A stretch of 64,000 nucleotides of DNA from Mucilaginibacter sp. SG564 (lineage in GTDB: Bacteria > Bacteroidota > Bacteroidia > Sphingobacteriales > Sphingobacteriaceae). Numbering within the stretch: position 1 is the first letter of the stretch; each line of letters opens with the position of its first letter. The notes under the pieces were generated by a model. It was not told the origin of the DNA. It worked only from the letters and a program-made list of their open reading frames with translations, and made no database searches. Positions 9,462-18,070 of the stretch are shown piece by piece. The DNA lies in assembly GCF_013149275.1 (NCBI RefSeq), contig NZ_JABGNA010000001.1, positions 1,054,001 through 1,118,000 on the forward strand, written 5' to 3'. A program made the position numbers and the translations under genes.

Positions 9462-10130
9462 TTACGATTGTAATAACTTTTCGGGATATTTAAGGTGAGA
9501 TATGGCAGCCGACGGGTCGGCCGACGAAAACACAGAACTGCCTGCAACCAGCGCGTTGGCACCTGCATCAACCAGTTTTTGGATGTTATGCTGATCAACA
9601 CCACCGTCAACCTCAATAAACAGGTTTGGATTTTTATCGCGGCTCAGCGCTTTCAGGTCGTGGAGTTTTTTGTAGGTATTGTCGATAAATTTTTGCCCAC
9701 CAAAACCGGGGTTTACAGACATGATGAGTACCAGATCAAGATCGGCAATGATGTCCTGCAGCAAAGTAACCGGGGTATGTGGGTTAAGGGCCACTCCTGC
9801 CCTGCAGCCAAGCTCTTTAATAGCCTGCACGGTGCGGTGCAAATGCTGACAAGCTTCATAATGTACCGTGATGCCATCGGCGCCGGCATCTTTAAAAGCT
9901 TTTAGATAACGATCGGGCTCCACAATCATCAAGTGAACATCCAGTGACTTGGTGGCATGTTTTTTGGTAGCGCTAACCACCGGGAAACCAAATGATATGT
10001 TGGGTACAAACATACCATCCATAATATCAACATGCACCCAATCAGCATCGCTTTTATTGATCATTTCCAGATCGCGTTGCAGGTTGGCAAAATCGGCAGC
10101 TAAAATTGATGGTGCTATCAGATGGTTCAT
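9462..10130 (-). CDS. rpe: Ribulose-phosphate 3-epimerase
   Basis: Pentose phosphate pathway epimerase that interconverts ribulose 5-phosphate and xylulose 5-phosphate. The TIM-barrel motifs are all present: APSILAADFANL at the N-terminus, HVDIMDGMFVPNISFG near 33, DVHLMI near 65, MSVNPGFGGQKFI near 139, and EVDGGVD near 174 with the catalytic Asp. The product is 222 aa. The ATG at 10130 (MNHLIAPS) is preferred to an upstream TTG. It stands alone between word-type and REP-type spacer sequence. Confidence 0.95.
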   Translation of the reverse strand: MNHLIAPSILAADFANLQRDLEMINKSDADWVHVDIMDGMFVPNISFGFPVVSATKKHATKSLDVHLMIVEPDRYLKAFKDAGADGITVHYEACQHLHRTVQAIKELGCRAGVALNPHTPVTLLQDIIADLDLVLIMSVNPGFGGQKFIDNTYKKLHDLKALSRDKNPNLFIEVDGGVDQHNIQKLVDAGANALVAGSSVFSSADPSAAISHLKYPEKLLQS

Positions 10131-10226
10131 ATGCAAATATAATAATCCCCACGGCCCTCAAAAGGGAGAGTTATAAAATTTATGTAAAGTTTTTTGGGGA
10201 GGGAACAGAGGGAATATTCTCTCCAG

Positions 10227-10320
10227 TTGTCATCCTGCGCACCGAAGGATCAATTAACAAACCATGCAAACCACAGGAAAAGCGTAGAATAGATTCTTCG
10301 CTGCGCTTAGAATGACAAAA
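10227..10320. repeat. REP-like palindrome, copy 1
   Basis: TTGTCATCCTGCGCACCGAA begins the unit and GATTCTTCGCTGCGCTTAG followed by AATGACAA ends it; the ends are complementary (TTGTCAT / ATGACAA). The same kind of unit occurs at 10771-10865 and in part at 10713-10740, so three copies frame the small GIY-YIG gene. Confidence 0.75.
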
Positions 10321-10378
10321 ATTTTTTAGGTTATAGTTTAGCCAATAAATACAGGAGGCCATTCCATAATTTCCTCGT

Positions 10379-10657
10379 TCAAAAAGTCCAGTTCGGGTTC
10401 TCTTGGGCAATTAATTTTATCTTTTTTTCCCTCGTCCAGCCTTTAATCTCCTTTTCACGTTCAATTGCATGATTTATAAATTGGTGTCGCTCAAACCATA
10501 CGAGATAATAACATTTATACTTTGAGGTGAAACTTTCAGCTTGATCAATGCCAAAATAATGTTCGTATAATCTTTGATTTAAATCATTAGTTACACCAGT
10601 GTATAATACCGTTTTATTATAATTTGTAAGGATGTAAGTAAAAAAGTTATACTGGCG
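10379..10657 (-). CDS. Small GIY-YIG nuclease-fold protein
   Basis: A 92-aa protein of the single-domain GIY-YIG family. The motif pair is F-TYIL near residue 6 and LYTGVTNDLNQRLYEH near 18, followed by a conserved Tyr/His region and the glutamate in AIEREKEIKGWTREKK near 65. Stand-alone proteins of this type are structure-specific nucleases or of unknown role and are often multi-copy in Bacteroidota. The frame extends further upstream, but the ATG at 10657 (MRQYNFFTYIL) matches the family start. REP-like palindromes lie on both sides, which may indicate that the gene and repeats travel together. Confidence 0.82.
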   Translation of the reverse strand, partial: RQYNFFTYILTNYNKTVLYTGVTNDLNQRLYEHYFGIDQAESFTSKYKCYYLVWFERHQFINHAIEREKEIKGWTREKKIKLIAQENPNWTF

Positions 10658-10712
10658 CATCTTGCAGATGAATCTACAAATTTGCACTTATTTAAAGAAA
10701 TATGGCGTACAA

Positions 10713-10865
10713 TATATTCTTCACTGCGTTCAGAATGACAAGGATATTTTTAGATTACAACTCTAAAAGTTTGTCATCCTGAGGAACGAAGGATCTATTA
10801 GCGAACTAGGCAAGCCGGAAGAAAAGGTATAGAATAGATTCTTCACTGCGTTCAGAATGACAAAA
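10713..10865. repeat. REP-like palindromes, partial copy and copy 2
   Basis: A half unit (ATTCTTCACTGCGTTCAGAA plus TGACA, 10713-10740) is followed by a full unit at 10771-10865 that begins TTGTCATCCTGAGGAACGAA and ends CACTGCGTTCAGAATGACAA. They match copy 1 at 10227-10320 in plan and orientation. This kind of palindrome is widespread in unrelated bacterial genomes. Confidence 0.75.
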
Positions 10866-10920
10866 AGGTTAAGAAAAAAAATGTAATTCAAAAACTCCCC
10901 CTTCAGGAAGCCCGGGCGGC

Positions 10921-11193
10921 TTAATCGCAGTTAAGCAACAGGTCGTAGTATTTCTTCATGAGCACGGTATCGTAATTAACCAGGGAGCTGTAGGCTTCGG
11001 ATACCAGTTCGTTAAGGATAGATGAACCTAATTGACCGCCTCCATTGGGAATAGAGTCGTAATATACGATGAGATCTTTTACCCTGATGATCTCATATAA
11101 CAACAACTGCACAAGATCGGTCTGTGCGCCCGACTGTATCCCATGCGGATTGTTATTTAGAAAATCTAAAGGATCATTAGTAGAAGAAGTCAT
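10921..11193 (-). CDS. Conserved-looking small protein, function unknown
   Basis: A 90-aa protein with no family I can name. It is acidic and mostly helical (DLVQLLLYEIIRVKDLIVYY is the strongest helix, residues about 27-46), with no signal peptide, membrane helix or metal motif. The ATG at 11193 is preferred to an upstream TTG. It lies downstream of pnp on the same strand, but the strong terminator at 11316-11350 sits before pnp's end region rather than between the two coding runs, so separate transcription is likely. Confidence 0.6.
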   Translation of the reverse strand: MTSSTNDPLDFLNNNPHGIQSGAQTDLVQLLLYEIIRVKDLIVYYDSIPNGGGQLGSSILNELVSEAYSSLVNYDTVLMKKYYDLLLNCD

Positions 11194-11315
11194 GTTTTCT
11201 CTCAAGCAGGATCGGACTTAATGGTGTTATCAGCAATCTCTCAACTTTACTAAAGTTCAAATTAGCCTGTTTTGTTTTAATTTTTTTTCAAAAAAATCAT
11301 AAACAAAACAGGCTA

Positions 11316-11350
11316 AATAACAAAACCCTCGTTACGAGGGTTTTGTTATT
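11316..11350 (-). terminator. Strong intrinsic terminator after pnp
   Basis: AATAACAAAACCCTCG, TTA loop and CGAGGGTTTTGTTATT form a perfect 16-bp stem with U-rich flanks on both strands. It lies 11 bp beyond the pnp stop. Confidence 0.9.
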
Positions 11351-11361
11351 CAATTCAATAA

Positions 11362-13494
11362 TTAATTAGCCTTTGGGGCTTCTGGTTTCGGCAATAATAC
11401 TTTTCTGGAAAGTTTTAGTTTTCCTTGCTTATCAACATCAAGCAATTTAACTCTTACCTCATCGCCAATCTGGAATATACCATCCATCGTTTCGATACGA
11501 CGATGATCGATCTCAGAAATGTGCAATAAACCATCTTTACCCGGCATAATTTCAACAAATGCACCAAACGGCATAATTGATTTTACTTTACCTTCATATA
11601 TCTCGCCCACTTCTGGTTTTGAAGCGATAGCGCGGATACGTGACAGAGCGGCATCGATAGAAGCCTTGTTATCGGCAAATACCTGAACGATACCCTGGTT
11701 GTCTTTTTCTTCAATAGAAATAGTTGCACCTGTTTCGCGCTGCATTTCCTGGATGATTTTACCACCGGGCCCGATAACTGCACCAATAAATTCTTTGTCG
11801 ATTTTAATGGTAACAATACGCGGAGCGTGTGGTTTGTAATCCTCACGTGGCTGGGTAATGGTTTTAGCCATTTCGCCAAGGATATGTAAACGACCATCTT
11901 TAGCCTGGTTCAAAGCGTTGGTTAACACTTCGTATGACAAGCCGTTGATCTTCAAGTCCATTTGTACAGCAACGATACCGTTTTTAGTACCGGTTACTTT
12001 AAAGTCCATATCACCTAAGTGGTCTTCATCACCCAAAATATCAGAAAGGATAGCGTATTTAGTACCCATTTCATTGGTGATCAATCCCATCGCGATGCCT
12101 GATACAGGCTCTTTAATTTTTACACCAGCATCCATCAGCGCCAATGTACCGGCACAAACTGTTGCCATTGACGACGAACCGTTTGACTCCAGGATATCAG
12201 AAACGATACGGATAGTGTATGGGTTTTCGTCTTCAGAAGGCAATACTTGTTTTAATGAACGCATAGCCAGGTTACCGTGACCAATTTCGCGGCGACCAGC
12301 ACCACGGTTAGGACGAACCTCACCAGTTGAGAAACCAGGGAAATTGTAGTGTAACAGGAATTTCTGGTAGCCGTTGATAAACGCACCATCAATCATTTGC
12401 TCATCATCCTTAGCACCTAAGGTAACGGTAGTTAATGATTGGGTTTCGCCACGGGTAAATACAGCCGAACCGTGAGCAGATGGTAAATAACCAACTTCGC
12501 TCCATATCGGACGGATCTGGGTAGTTGTACGACCGTCTAAACGTTTACCTTCGTCTAATACCAGGTTACGGATAGCATCATACTCTACATCGTGGTAGTA
12601 TTTTTTGGCCAGGAACTTAGTAACGTCATCAATCTCACCTAAGGTTTCGATATAAGCATCGCGAACTTCTTTAAATTTAACACCGCGCTCGTCTTTTGCA
12701 GATGCAGAAGAAGCGATAGTGTAAACCTGGTCGTAAGTAGCGGCGTAGATAGCTTTTTTCAAGTCTTCGTTGCTATGCTCATGGCTGTAAGTACGTTTTA
12801 CAGTTTTACCAACTTCGGCGGTTAACTCTTTTTGAGCTAAACATTGTAATTTAATAGCAGTGTGCGCAAATTTGATGGCTTCAACCAATTCAGCTTCCTG
12901 AATTTCTTTTGATTCACCTTCAACCATGTTGATGTCATGCTCAGAACCAGCAACGATAAATTCTAAAGTCGCGTTTTCTAATTGGCTCAGGGTTGGGTTG
13001 ATTACTAACTGCCCATCAATTTTAGCTACACGAACTTCAGAGATAGGGCCATTAAAAGGGATATCAGAAACAGATAAAGCTGCAGATGCTGCTAAACCAG
13101 CTAAAGCATCTGGCATAATATCTTTATCGGCAGATATTAACGTGATCATCACCTGGGTATCAGCATGATAATCTTCGGGAAATAAAGGACGCAAAGCACG
13201 GTCGACCAAACGGGAGATTAACACCTCATAATCTGATAAACGAGCCTCGCGGCGTAAAAAACCACCTGGTATACGACCAGTGGCAGCGTATTTTTCTTGG
13301 TAGTCAACAGAAAGGGGTAAAAAATCAACTCCCTCTTTCGCTTCCGGCGATGATACTACGGTAGCCAATAACATGGTATCACCCATTTTAATTACTACAG
13401 AACCATCAGCTTGTTTGGCCAATTTACCGGTTTCGATCTCAATGGTGCGGCCGTCACCTAAATCGATAACCTTTTTAATTACGTTTAAACTCAT
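11362..13494 (-). CDS. pnp: Polyribonucleotide nucleotidyltransferase (PNPase)
   Basis: A 3'-5' phosphorolytic exoribonuclease and core RNA decay enzyme of 710 aa. Two RNase PH-like domains (about 10-230 and 310-545) flank a helical linker; a KH domain with [16 protein letters not shown] lies near 565 and an S1 domain ([19 protein letters not shown]) near 630. Catalytic-region signatures are [28 protein letters not shown] and [15 protein letters not shown]. rpsO lies upstream in the same orientation, the classic rpsO-pnp arrangement, though an intrinsic terminator stands between them here. Confidence 0.97.
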   Translation of the reverse strand: MSLNVIKKVIDLGDGRTIEIETGKLAKQADGSVVIKMGDTMLLATVVSSPEAKEGVDFLPLSVDYQEKYAATGRIPGGFLRREARLSDYEVLISRLVDRALRPLFPEDYHADTQVMITLISADKDIMPDALAGLAASAALSVSDIPFNGPISEVRVAKIDGQLVINPTLSQLENATLEFIVAGSEHDINMVEGESKEIQEAELVEAIKFAHTAIKLQCLAQKELTAEVGKTVKRTYSHEHSNEDLKKAIYAATYDQVYTIASSASAKDERGVKFKEVRDAYIETLGEIDDVTKFLAKKYYHDVEYDAIRNLVLDEGKRLDGRTTTQIRPIWSEVGYLPSAHGSAVFTRGETQSLTTVTLGAKDDEQMIDGAFINGYQKFLLHYNFPGFSTGEVRPNRGAGRREIGHGNLAMRSLKQVLPSEDENPYTIRIVSDILESNGSSSMATVCAGTLALMDAGVKIKEPVSGIAMGLITNEMGTKYAILSDILGDEDHLGDMDFKVTGTKNGIVAVQMDLKINGLSYEVLTNALNQAKDGRLHILGEMAKTITQPREDYKPHAPRIVTIKIDKEFIGAVIGPGGKIIQEMQRETGATISIEEKDNQGIVQVFADNKASIDAALSRIRAIASKPEVGEIYEGKVKSIMPFGAFVEIMPGKDGLLHISEIDHRRIETMDGIFQIGDEVRVKLLDVDKQGKLKLSRKVLLPKPEAPKAN

Positions 13495-13571
13495 CTTGTT
13501 TTTGTTGTGATGCGCTTTTCATCTTTCGGAACGCATCGGTTTTTATGTGTGTATAATATTTGTTCAAAAGT

Positions 13572-13606
13572 AAAAAAGCCATCCGAATATTGCGGACGGC
13601 TTTTTA
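13572..13606 (-). terminator. Hairpin between rpsO and pnp
   Basis: AAAAAGCCATCCG and CGGACGGCTTTTT form a GC-rich stem with one mismatch and T-rich flanks. In the rpsO-pnp spacer it can act as an attenuator or, by analogy with other bacteria, as an RNA processing site. Confidence 0.75.
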
Positions 13607-13623
13607 TGAAAAACTTGAAAAAC

Positions 13624-13902
13624 TTATTTGATGATATCCCTAAGCTGTAACGCTTTGATGATAGCACGGTACCTTTCAATATCCTTATTGTAAAGGTATG
13701 CCAGCAATGCACGGCGTTTACCTACCAATTTTTGAAGTGATAATTGAGTAGAGAAGTCTTTTTTGTTATTTTTTAAGTGCCCGGTTAAGTGAGCGATACG
13801 GGTGGTGAATAAGGCTACCTGTCCTTCTGCAGAACCTGTGTCTGTAGCTGATTTACCGTGTTTTGCAAAGATCTCTGCCTTTGCTTCTTTACCTAAATAC
13901 AT
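13624..13902 (-). CDS. rpsO: 30S ribosomal protein S15
   Basis: Small-subunit ribosomal protein that binds the central domain of 16S rRNA. The product from the ATG at 13902 (MYLGKEAKAEIF) is 92 aa and has the S15 core GSAEGQVALFTTRIAHLT, the LVGKRRALLAYL block and the C-terminal DIERYRAIIKALQLR. The frame is open further upstream, but those residues are not part of the family. A TATCTTTG box, matching the Bacteroidota -7 consensus TAnnTTTG, lies on the minus strand at 13948-13955 and would give a leader of about 40 nt. Confidence 0.95.
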   Translation of the reverse strand: MYLGKEAKAEIFAKHGKSATDTGSAEGQVALFTTRIAHLTGHLKNNKKDFSTQLSLQKLVGKRRALLAYLYNKDIERYRAIIKALQLRDIIK

Positions 13903-14269
13903 TACTTGAATAATATTAAAGCGTGAATGATTAATTAATTGTGGGTGCAAAGATAGGTATTAAATTCAAAAGTTAAAATTCAAAATTCAAAAGGCTATTT
14001 TTATATTTTTCTAACAACAAAGGTTTTAATTTTTTCTTACCAGGGTAATGAATTCAAAAGGTCGCCTTTATATTTTTCCGGGCAAAGCTTTTGATTTTTG
14101 AATTTTAACTTTTGACCTACCAGGTGCGTTGCCTGCGGCCCGGGCTTTCCGCTCATACGCCTGCGGGCCTTAGGTTCGGCCGGTATCCGCTGCAATCCCT
14201 AAGCGTGAATGGGGGTAATTAAGAAACCAGCAATTCAACTCAATCAACCTAATCAACTATATTTGCCTA
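13903..14269. other. Gene-free spacer with a word-type inverted repeat and GC-rich block
   Basis: Left arm 13959-13992 (words of AATTCAAAAG) and right arm 14088-14116 (TTTTGATTTTTGAATTTTAA then CTTTTGAC) form an AT-rich imperfect inverted repeat. Inside, a short block is duplicated (TTCAAAAGG...TTTATATTTTTC at about 13987 and 14052). It is followed by a GC-rich block (about 14117-14210, including CTTTCCGCTCATACGCCTG and GGTATCCGCTGCAATCCCT) that resembles an intergenic repeat I associate with related genomes. The rpsO promoter lies at the left end. No gene is seen. Confidence 0.65.
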
Positions 14270-14692
14270 ATGAATACTCCTGCCCAATATAGCACCTTTG
14301 AAACAGAACTTCGCGTACGCCCTGATGATATTGACATGTTTCAGCATGTGCATAACAGCAAATATTTTGATTATGTGCTGGCTGCCCGGTACGATCAGAT
14401 GGAACGCTGCTACGGTATGGCCATGGAAAAATTCATGGAACGGGGTTTTGGCTGGGTGATACGCATTGCCCATGTAGATTATAAACGCCCCCTGGCTATG
14501 GGCGACTATTTTGTTGTAAAAACAGGCATTGAATCTATTAACGAAAAAGGCTGCCGGGTGCAATTCACTATTACTAATAAAAGTACCGGCAAAATAAGCT
14601 GCGACGGCTATTTTGATTACGTGATGATTGATATGGCTACAGGCCGAGGAGCTAAGATCCCGCAGGATGTGATTGAGCACTATTTGATATAA
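14270..14692 (+). CDS. Acyl-CoA thioesterase of the 4HBT hotdog family
   Basis: A 140-aa single hotdog-fold protein of the YbgC/FadM type. The signature DIDMFQHVHNSKYFDYVLAA near residue 20 contains the catalytic-region Asp and the conserved His-Asn pair, and DYKRPLAMGDYF near 69 is the second family block. Such enzymes hydrolyse acyl-CoA or acyl-carrier thioesters. A second relative of the family lies at 20352 in this window. A TATATTTG box ends 12 bp before the ATG and resembles a -7 element. Confidence 0.88.
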   Translation: MNTPAQYSTFETELRVRPDDIDMFQHVHNSKYFDYVLAARYDQMERCYGMAMEKFMERGFGWVIRIAHVDYKRPLAMGDYFVVKTGIESINEKGCRVQFTITNKSTGKISCDGYFDYVMIDMATGRGAKIPQDVIEHYLI

Positions 14693-14794
14693 TATTGTGA
14701 ATAGTGAGTGGATAGCGGTGAGTTTTTGTCTGAACCTTGATTCACCTAATTAAAGGGTTACCGGATTTTTTACTAAATTGTTCATCAATTTTAC

Positions 14795-14885
14795 CACGAC
14801 TCACGACTCACGACTCACGACTCACGACTCACGACTCACGACTCACGACTCACGACTCACGACTCACGACTCACGACTCACGACT
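14795..14885. repeat. Tandem array of 13 perfect CACGACT heptamers
   Basis: Thirteen uninterrupted copies of CACGACT (91 bp) end at 14885. On the minus strand the array encodes the last residues and the stop codon of the membrane protein at 14864-15976. A looser GTGAATAGTGAGTGGATAGC stretch at 14697-14722 has the complementary flavour, so the array may have grown from one arm of a word-type inverted repeat. Confidence 0.95.
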
Positions 14886-15976
14886 CCTTCATATCTATAA
14901 TAGTTATTGTAGAAAAACAAGTAAGCGATGATCAGATTCAGCGGGATCAGCACCCAAAGCAGGCGGAACATAATTACCCAGAACAGTACTATGAACAGGC
15001 CCAGGATCCATTGCAGATATTTATCCATATTGAGGCCAAACCAATAAAGCAGGCTATGAAACAGCAGGGCTGTGCTTAAACCAGCCAGCAATAGCTCAAC
15101 AGCCATTAGCGGTTGAAACCGACTGAAAAGCCAAACACTTTCGGGCAGCAGCAAAAAGAAATAAACACCCGCAAAGTTTAAGAATAACCAGAACCGGCTA
15201 TAGGGTAAATTGCGTGTAAAGCTTAGTTTGGTTTCTTCAAAGCGACGTTCTTCAAATATCAGCACAGCATGAGCGGTGATCACTGCCAGTATAGCTATAC
15301 CTGCCACCCTGGTATCGGTACTTACATCGGCAAACAAATAAAATACCCCGCTAATAATAAGCCATGATAAACCTTTGGTAATAAAGTAAGGCACCTTTTT
15401 ATCATCAAAAACATGATAGATATACAGGCTGAAATAAGGTTTGCGCCATTTACTGCTCCATCTGAGCAAAAACGATTGTTTGCTGCCATCAATCATTCCA
15501 TTTATCAAGCGGGTATATATCACCGCGCTGAACCAGATCATAACGGTTAAAAATAATAAGATCACCGAGGGTAGTATATAAAAACGATGCGCCAACCCTA
15601 CCCCAACGGCCAGCAACGCGTAAATAATAACTGGGGTTAAAATGCCAGCTTGTGTATAATACCAGCTTTTACGCTGTTCTGATCTGCTCAATGAAGTACT
15701 ACTATAAAACAGGAATTGTTTATCAGGTGCAAAAATCTGTGTACCAACGTAATGCCAGCTTTTAAAAATATAGATGAGCCAGACCCCTATTACCAAAGCC
15801 AGCATCACCGGGCTACTGGTCATGGCCAGCATTAACGATTTATGGTAAGTGATGAGCATATTGCCTGGCACTGTACCCACCATGATAAAAAACACAACAA
15901 ACAATATCCCGGCATGCACCTGGTAAAAACCACCGGCAAATACTTTGAGCAGTACTTTGGTCAATGGTTGTTGCAT
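14864..15976 (-). CDS. Multi-pass membrane subunit of an ABC transporter
   Basis: A 370-aa very hydrophobic protein with about eight or nine predicted membrane helices and a charged central loop (about residues 165-200). It has no similarity I can name, but it starts on the last base of the preceding ABC ATPase stop codon (TGATG overlap), so it is almost certainly the permease. The final residues (GVVSRES) are encoded by the heptamer array, which also supplies the stop codon; the ancestral C-terminus was probably different. Substrate is unknown. Confidence 0.75.
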   Translation of the reverse strand: MQQPLTKVLLKVFAGGFYQVHAGILFVVFFIMVGTVPGNMLITYHKSLMLAMTSSPVMLALVIGVWLIYIFKSWHYVGTQIFAPDKQFLFYSSTSLSRSEQRKSWYYTQAGILTPVIIYALLAVGVGLAHRFYILPSVILLFLTVMIWFSAVIYTRLINGMIDGSKQSFLLRWSSKWRKPYFSLYIYHVFDDKKVPYFITKGLSWLIISGVFYLFADVSTDTRVAGIAILAVITAHAVLIFEERRFEETKLSFTRNLPYSRFWLFLNFAGVYFFLLLPESVWLFSRFQPLMAVELLLAGLSTALLFHSLLYWFGLNMDKYLQWILGLFIVLFWVIMFRLLWVLIPLNLIIAYLFFYNNYYRYEGVVSRES

Positions 15977-16611
15977 CAGGCTATAAATTTAAGGGTTTGG
16001 TCTTCTACCAATAATTCGCGGGCTTTGGGTAGTTCGGCATATTCAAGTGCCTGGTGCGATGATAGCAGGAAGCTCGTTCCTTCCTGCTTATAGCGTTCGG
16101 CTATCCAGGTATTGAGTATTTTTAAGGATTCGGTGTCAATGGTGATCAATGGCTCATCCAACAAAATGAGCTTGGGTCGCCCCATAAAAGCCAGCACCAG
16201 CGATAACTTTTTGAGCATCCCACTGGAATATGTACCGACCGGCCGGTTTACATAAGCCCGCATCTGCATAGTATCGATATAATGCTGCTCCTGCCCTGCT
16301 TGCGCGTCCTTGGCTTGAGCAAATAAAGCGATCAACTCTTTACCCGTTAAGAACTCCGGAAATACGGGTTCGGCCTCTGCAAAGTTTACCAGTTTCCGGT
16401 ATTCCACGGGTTGCTTTTTGATGCTGATGCTGTTATCGAGCAATATATCGCCCTCAAAGGATAATGTACCAGCTATGGATTTGAGCAAAGTACTTTTACC
16501 CGAGCCATTTACGCCTTTTATCCAGTAAATACCTGGTTCGATGGCGAGTTCATCAACCTTCAATGCCGGGAAACCTCCGTATAGTTTTTTGAAATTTTGG
16601 AACTTTAACAT
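15976..16611 (-). CDS. ABC transporter ATP-binding protein
   Basis: A 211-aa stand-alone nucleotide-binding subunit. Walker A GVNGSGKST is near residue 35, signature YSSGMLKKLS near 128, Walker B KLILLDEPL near 152 and the H-loop SSHQ near 186. The signature begins YSSGM rather than LSGGQ, as in many ABC-2 type exporters and CcmA-like proteins. It is translationally coupled to the membrane subunit downstream, with a one-base overlap. The length is at the short end for the family, but all motifs are complete. Confidence 0.88.
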   Translation of the reverse strand: MLKFQNFKKLYGGFPALKVDELAIEPGIYWIKGVNGSGKSTLLKSIAGTLSFEGDILLDNSISIKKQPVEYRKLVNFAEAEPVFPEFLTGKELIALFAQAKDAQAGQEQHYIDTMQMRAYVNRPVGTYSSGMLKKLSLVLAFMGRPKLILLDEPLITIDTESLKILNTWIAERYKQEGTSFLLSSHQALEYAELPKARELLVEDQTLKFIA

Positions 16612-16687
16612 TGGTGATTTGATAATGAATCATGAACCTTTGTTACAAAAAAGAGACGCAAATATGCGTCTCTACTATATTTTTACT

Positions 16688-16802
16688 TTCGGAATTCGGA
16701 TGTTCGATTTCGGATTTAAAAATTCAATGATTTGAAGATTTAGAATATTCTTTTTTTAATCATCCCCGAATAAATCCCAAATCGAACATCCGAGTTCCGA
16801 AA
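16688..16802. repeat. Inverted repeat of TTCGGATTTCGGA words
   Basis: Left arm 16688-16717 (TTCGGAATTCGGATGTTCGA then TTTCGGATTT) and right arm 16772-16802 (AAATCCCAAATCGAACATCC then GAGTTCCGAAA) are near-complementary. It lies between two co-oriented minus-strand genes. Confidence 0.85.
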
Positions 16803-16806
16803 TCTC

Positions 16807-17790
16807 TTAAATCGCTCCTTCTATCAAAGCGCTATAAAACTCACCCAAATCCATACCGGCAGCTCTTACCTGCTGCGGGATCAGACTGGCAGCTGATTGG
16901 CCGGGAGTTGTATTTACTTCGATAAAATAAAAATCGTTTGATCCTTCCAGTAAAATAAAATCTATGCGTACCATGCCTTTACAATTCAGCCTGCTATATA
17001 CTTCGGTCACAATATTGGCTATCCGTTCGTTTTGCTCCGCGGTAAGGTCGGCCGGGGTTATTTCTTCCGTTACGCCCGAGGTATACTTAGCCTCATAGTC
17101 AAAGAAGTCTTTGGAAGTAATGATTTCTGTGGCAGGCAGAACTGTTATTTTACCATGCAGACGGGCTATGCCAATGCTAAACTCACGCCCTTTGATAAAT
17201 TCTTCCACCAATATCTGCTGATCTTCATGAAAAGCTTTTTTTAATGCATCGGGTAAACCGGCTACATTATAAACCTTGCTCATACCCACACTGCTGCCAC
17301 CATTATTGGGTTTAATGAACAATGGAAACTTCAGTGTAGCGGCAATAATAGCCACATCATGCATATCCTTTTCAAACAAACGCATCGAATGAGCTGTATG
17401 CAGGCCATGTATCCCGTTTACCAATGTTTTGGTATAAGCCTTATTCATGGTGATGGCCGATGTGGTGGCATCACAAGTATTATAAGGTATGCGCAGCATA
17501 TCAAAATAGCCCTGTAGTTTACCATCTTCGCCGGGGGTGCCGTGTATGGTAATAAACGCGAAATCAAATTTGATCTTTTCGCCATTCAGCGTAATGGTAA
17601 AATCGTTCTTATCTACATCAACCGGGCCATTTTCCGATTCATAAAACCACCTGTCACGCTTGATCAATAAAGTATAAATCCTATATTTTTCGGCTGGCAA
17701 AGTGCTCGCTATGTTCCTGGCGCTATTGATAGATACTTCATATTCACCGGTAAAACCACCGGCCAAAAGGGCTATATTTTTAGTTGTCAT
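16807..17790 (-). CDS. ddl: D-alanine--D-alanine ligase
   Basis: ATP-grasp enzyme that makes the D-Ala-D-Ala dipeptide for peptidoglycan. The product is 327 aa. The N-terminal LLAGGFTGEYEVSINSA holds the serine/glutamate pair of the active site, ITIHGTPGEDGKLQGY is near residue 81, the ATP loop PNNGGSSVGMSKV near 161, and the C-terminal EVNTTPGQSAASLIPQQ is diagnostic. It is divergent from the PASTA protein gene, with a word-type inverted repeat between them. This shared envelope theme continues through mltG. Confidence 0.95.
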   Translation of the reverse strand: MTTKNIALLAGGFTGEYEVSINSARNIASTLPAEKYRIYTLLIKRDRWFYESENGPVDVDKNDFTITLNGEKIKFDFAFITIHGTPGEDGKLQGYFDMLRIPYNTCDATTSAITMNKAYTKTLVNGIHGLHTAHSMRLFEKDMHDVAIIAATLKFPLFIKPNNGGSSVGMSKVYNVAGLPDALKKAFHEDQQILVEEFIKGREFSIGIARLHGKITVLPATEIITSKDFFDYEAKYTSGVTEEITPADLTAEQNERIANIVTEVYSRLNCKGMVRIDFILLEGSNDFYFIEVNTTPGQSAASLIPQQVRAAGMDLGEFYSALIEGAI

Positions 17791-17800
17791 AATTGCTTGT

Positions 17801-18010
17801 TAGTCCGGAAGTCGGAAAAGACCGTAAGTCCGAAAGTAAAATGTTTAACGTAATGTAGAATCGAAAAATCAGTAATGCCCGAAAGTAAAATCTTTAAACT
17901 AAATAATTAAATAATGAACCACAATTTTTATAAAAATCACTGAATTCCATGACTAATAATCTGTTCCTATAAAACTTCCTGACTTCGCGGTCTTCCCGAC
18001 TTTCGGACTT
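17801..18010. repeat. Inverted repeat of AGTCCGGAAGTCGG words
   Basis: Left arm 17801-17837 (TAGTCCGGAAGTCGGAAAAG then ACCGTAAGTCCGAAAGT) and right arm 17975-18010 (CTTCCTGACTTCGCGGTCTT then CCCGACTTTCGGACTT) flank 137 bp of AT-rich sequence between the divergent ddl and PASTA genes. A partial extra unit (GCCCGAAAGTAAAATCTTTA) lies inside at about 17877. Confidence 0.85.
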
Positions 18011-18070
18011 TCTACATAGCCAAATCCGAAATTATTACTATGTTTGATACTTAATTTGAAGCAAATACCA

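Noticed and set aside
9495..9905. 136-aa plus-strand ORF opposite rpe
   Set aside because: It is a shadow of the conserved rpe gene on the other strand and has no family-like sequence.
11858..12280. 140-aa plus-strand ORF within pnp
   Set aside because: Antisense to highly conserved PNPase codons; no start context or family resemblance.
14737..14931. 64-aa ORF with RLTTHDS repeats
   Set aside because: It is only a translation of the CACGACT heptamer array; the opposite strand carries the real gene end.
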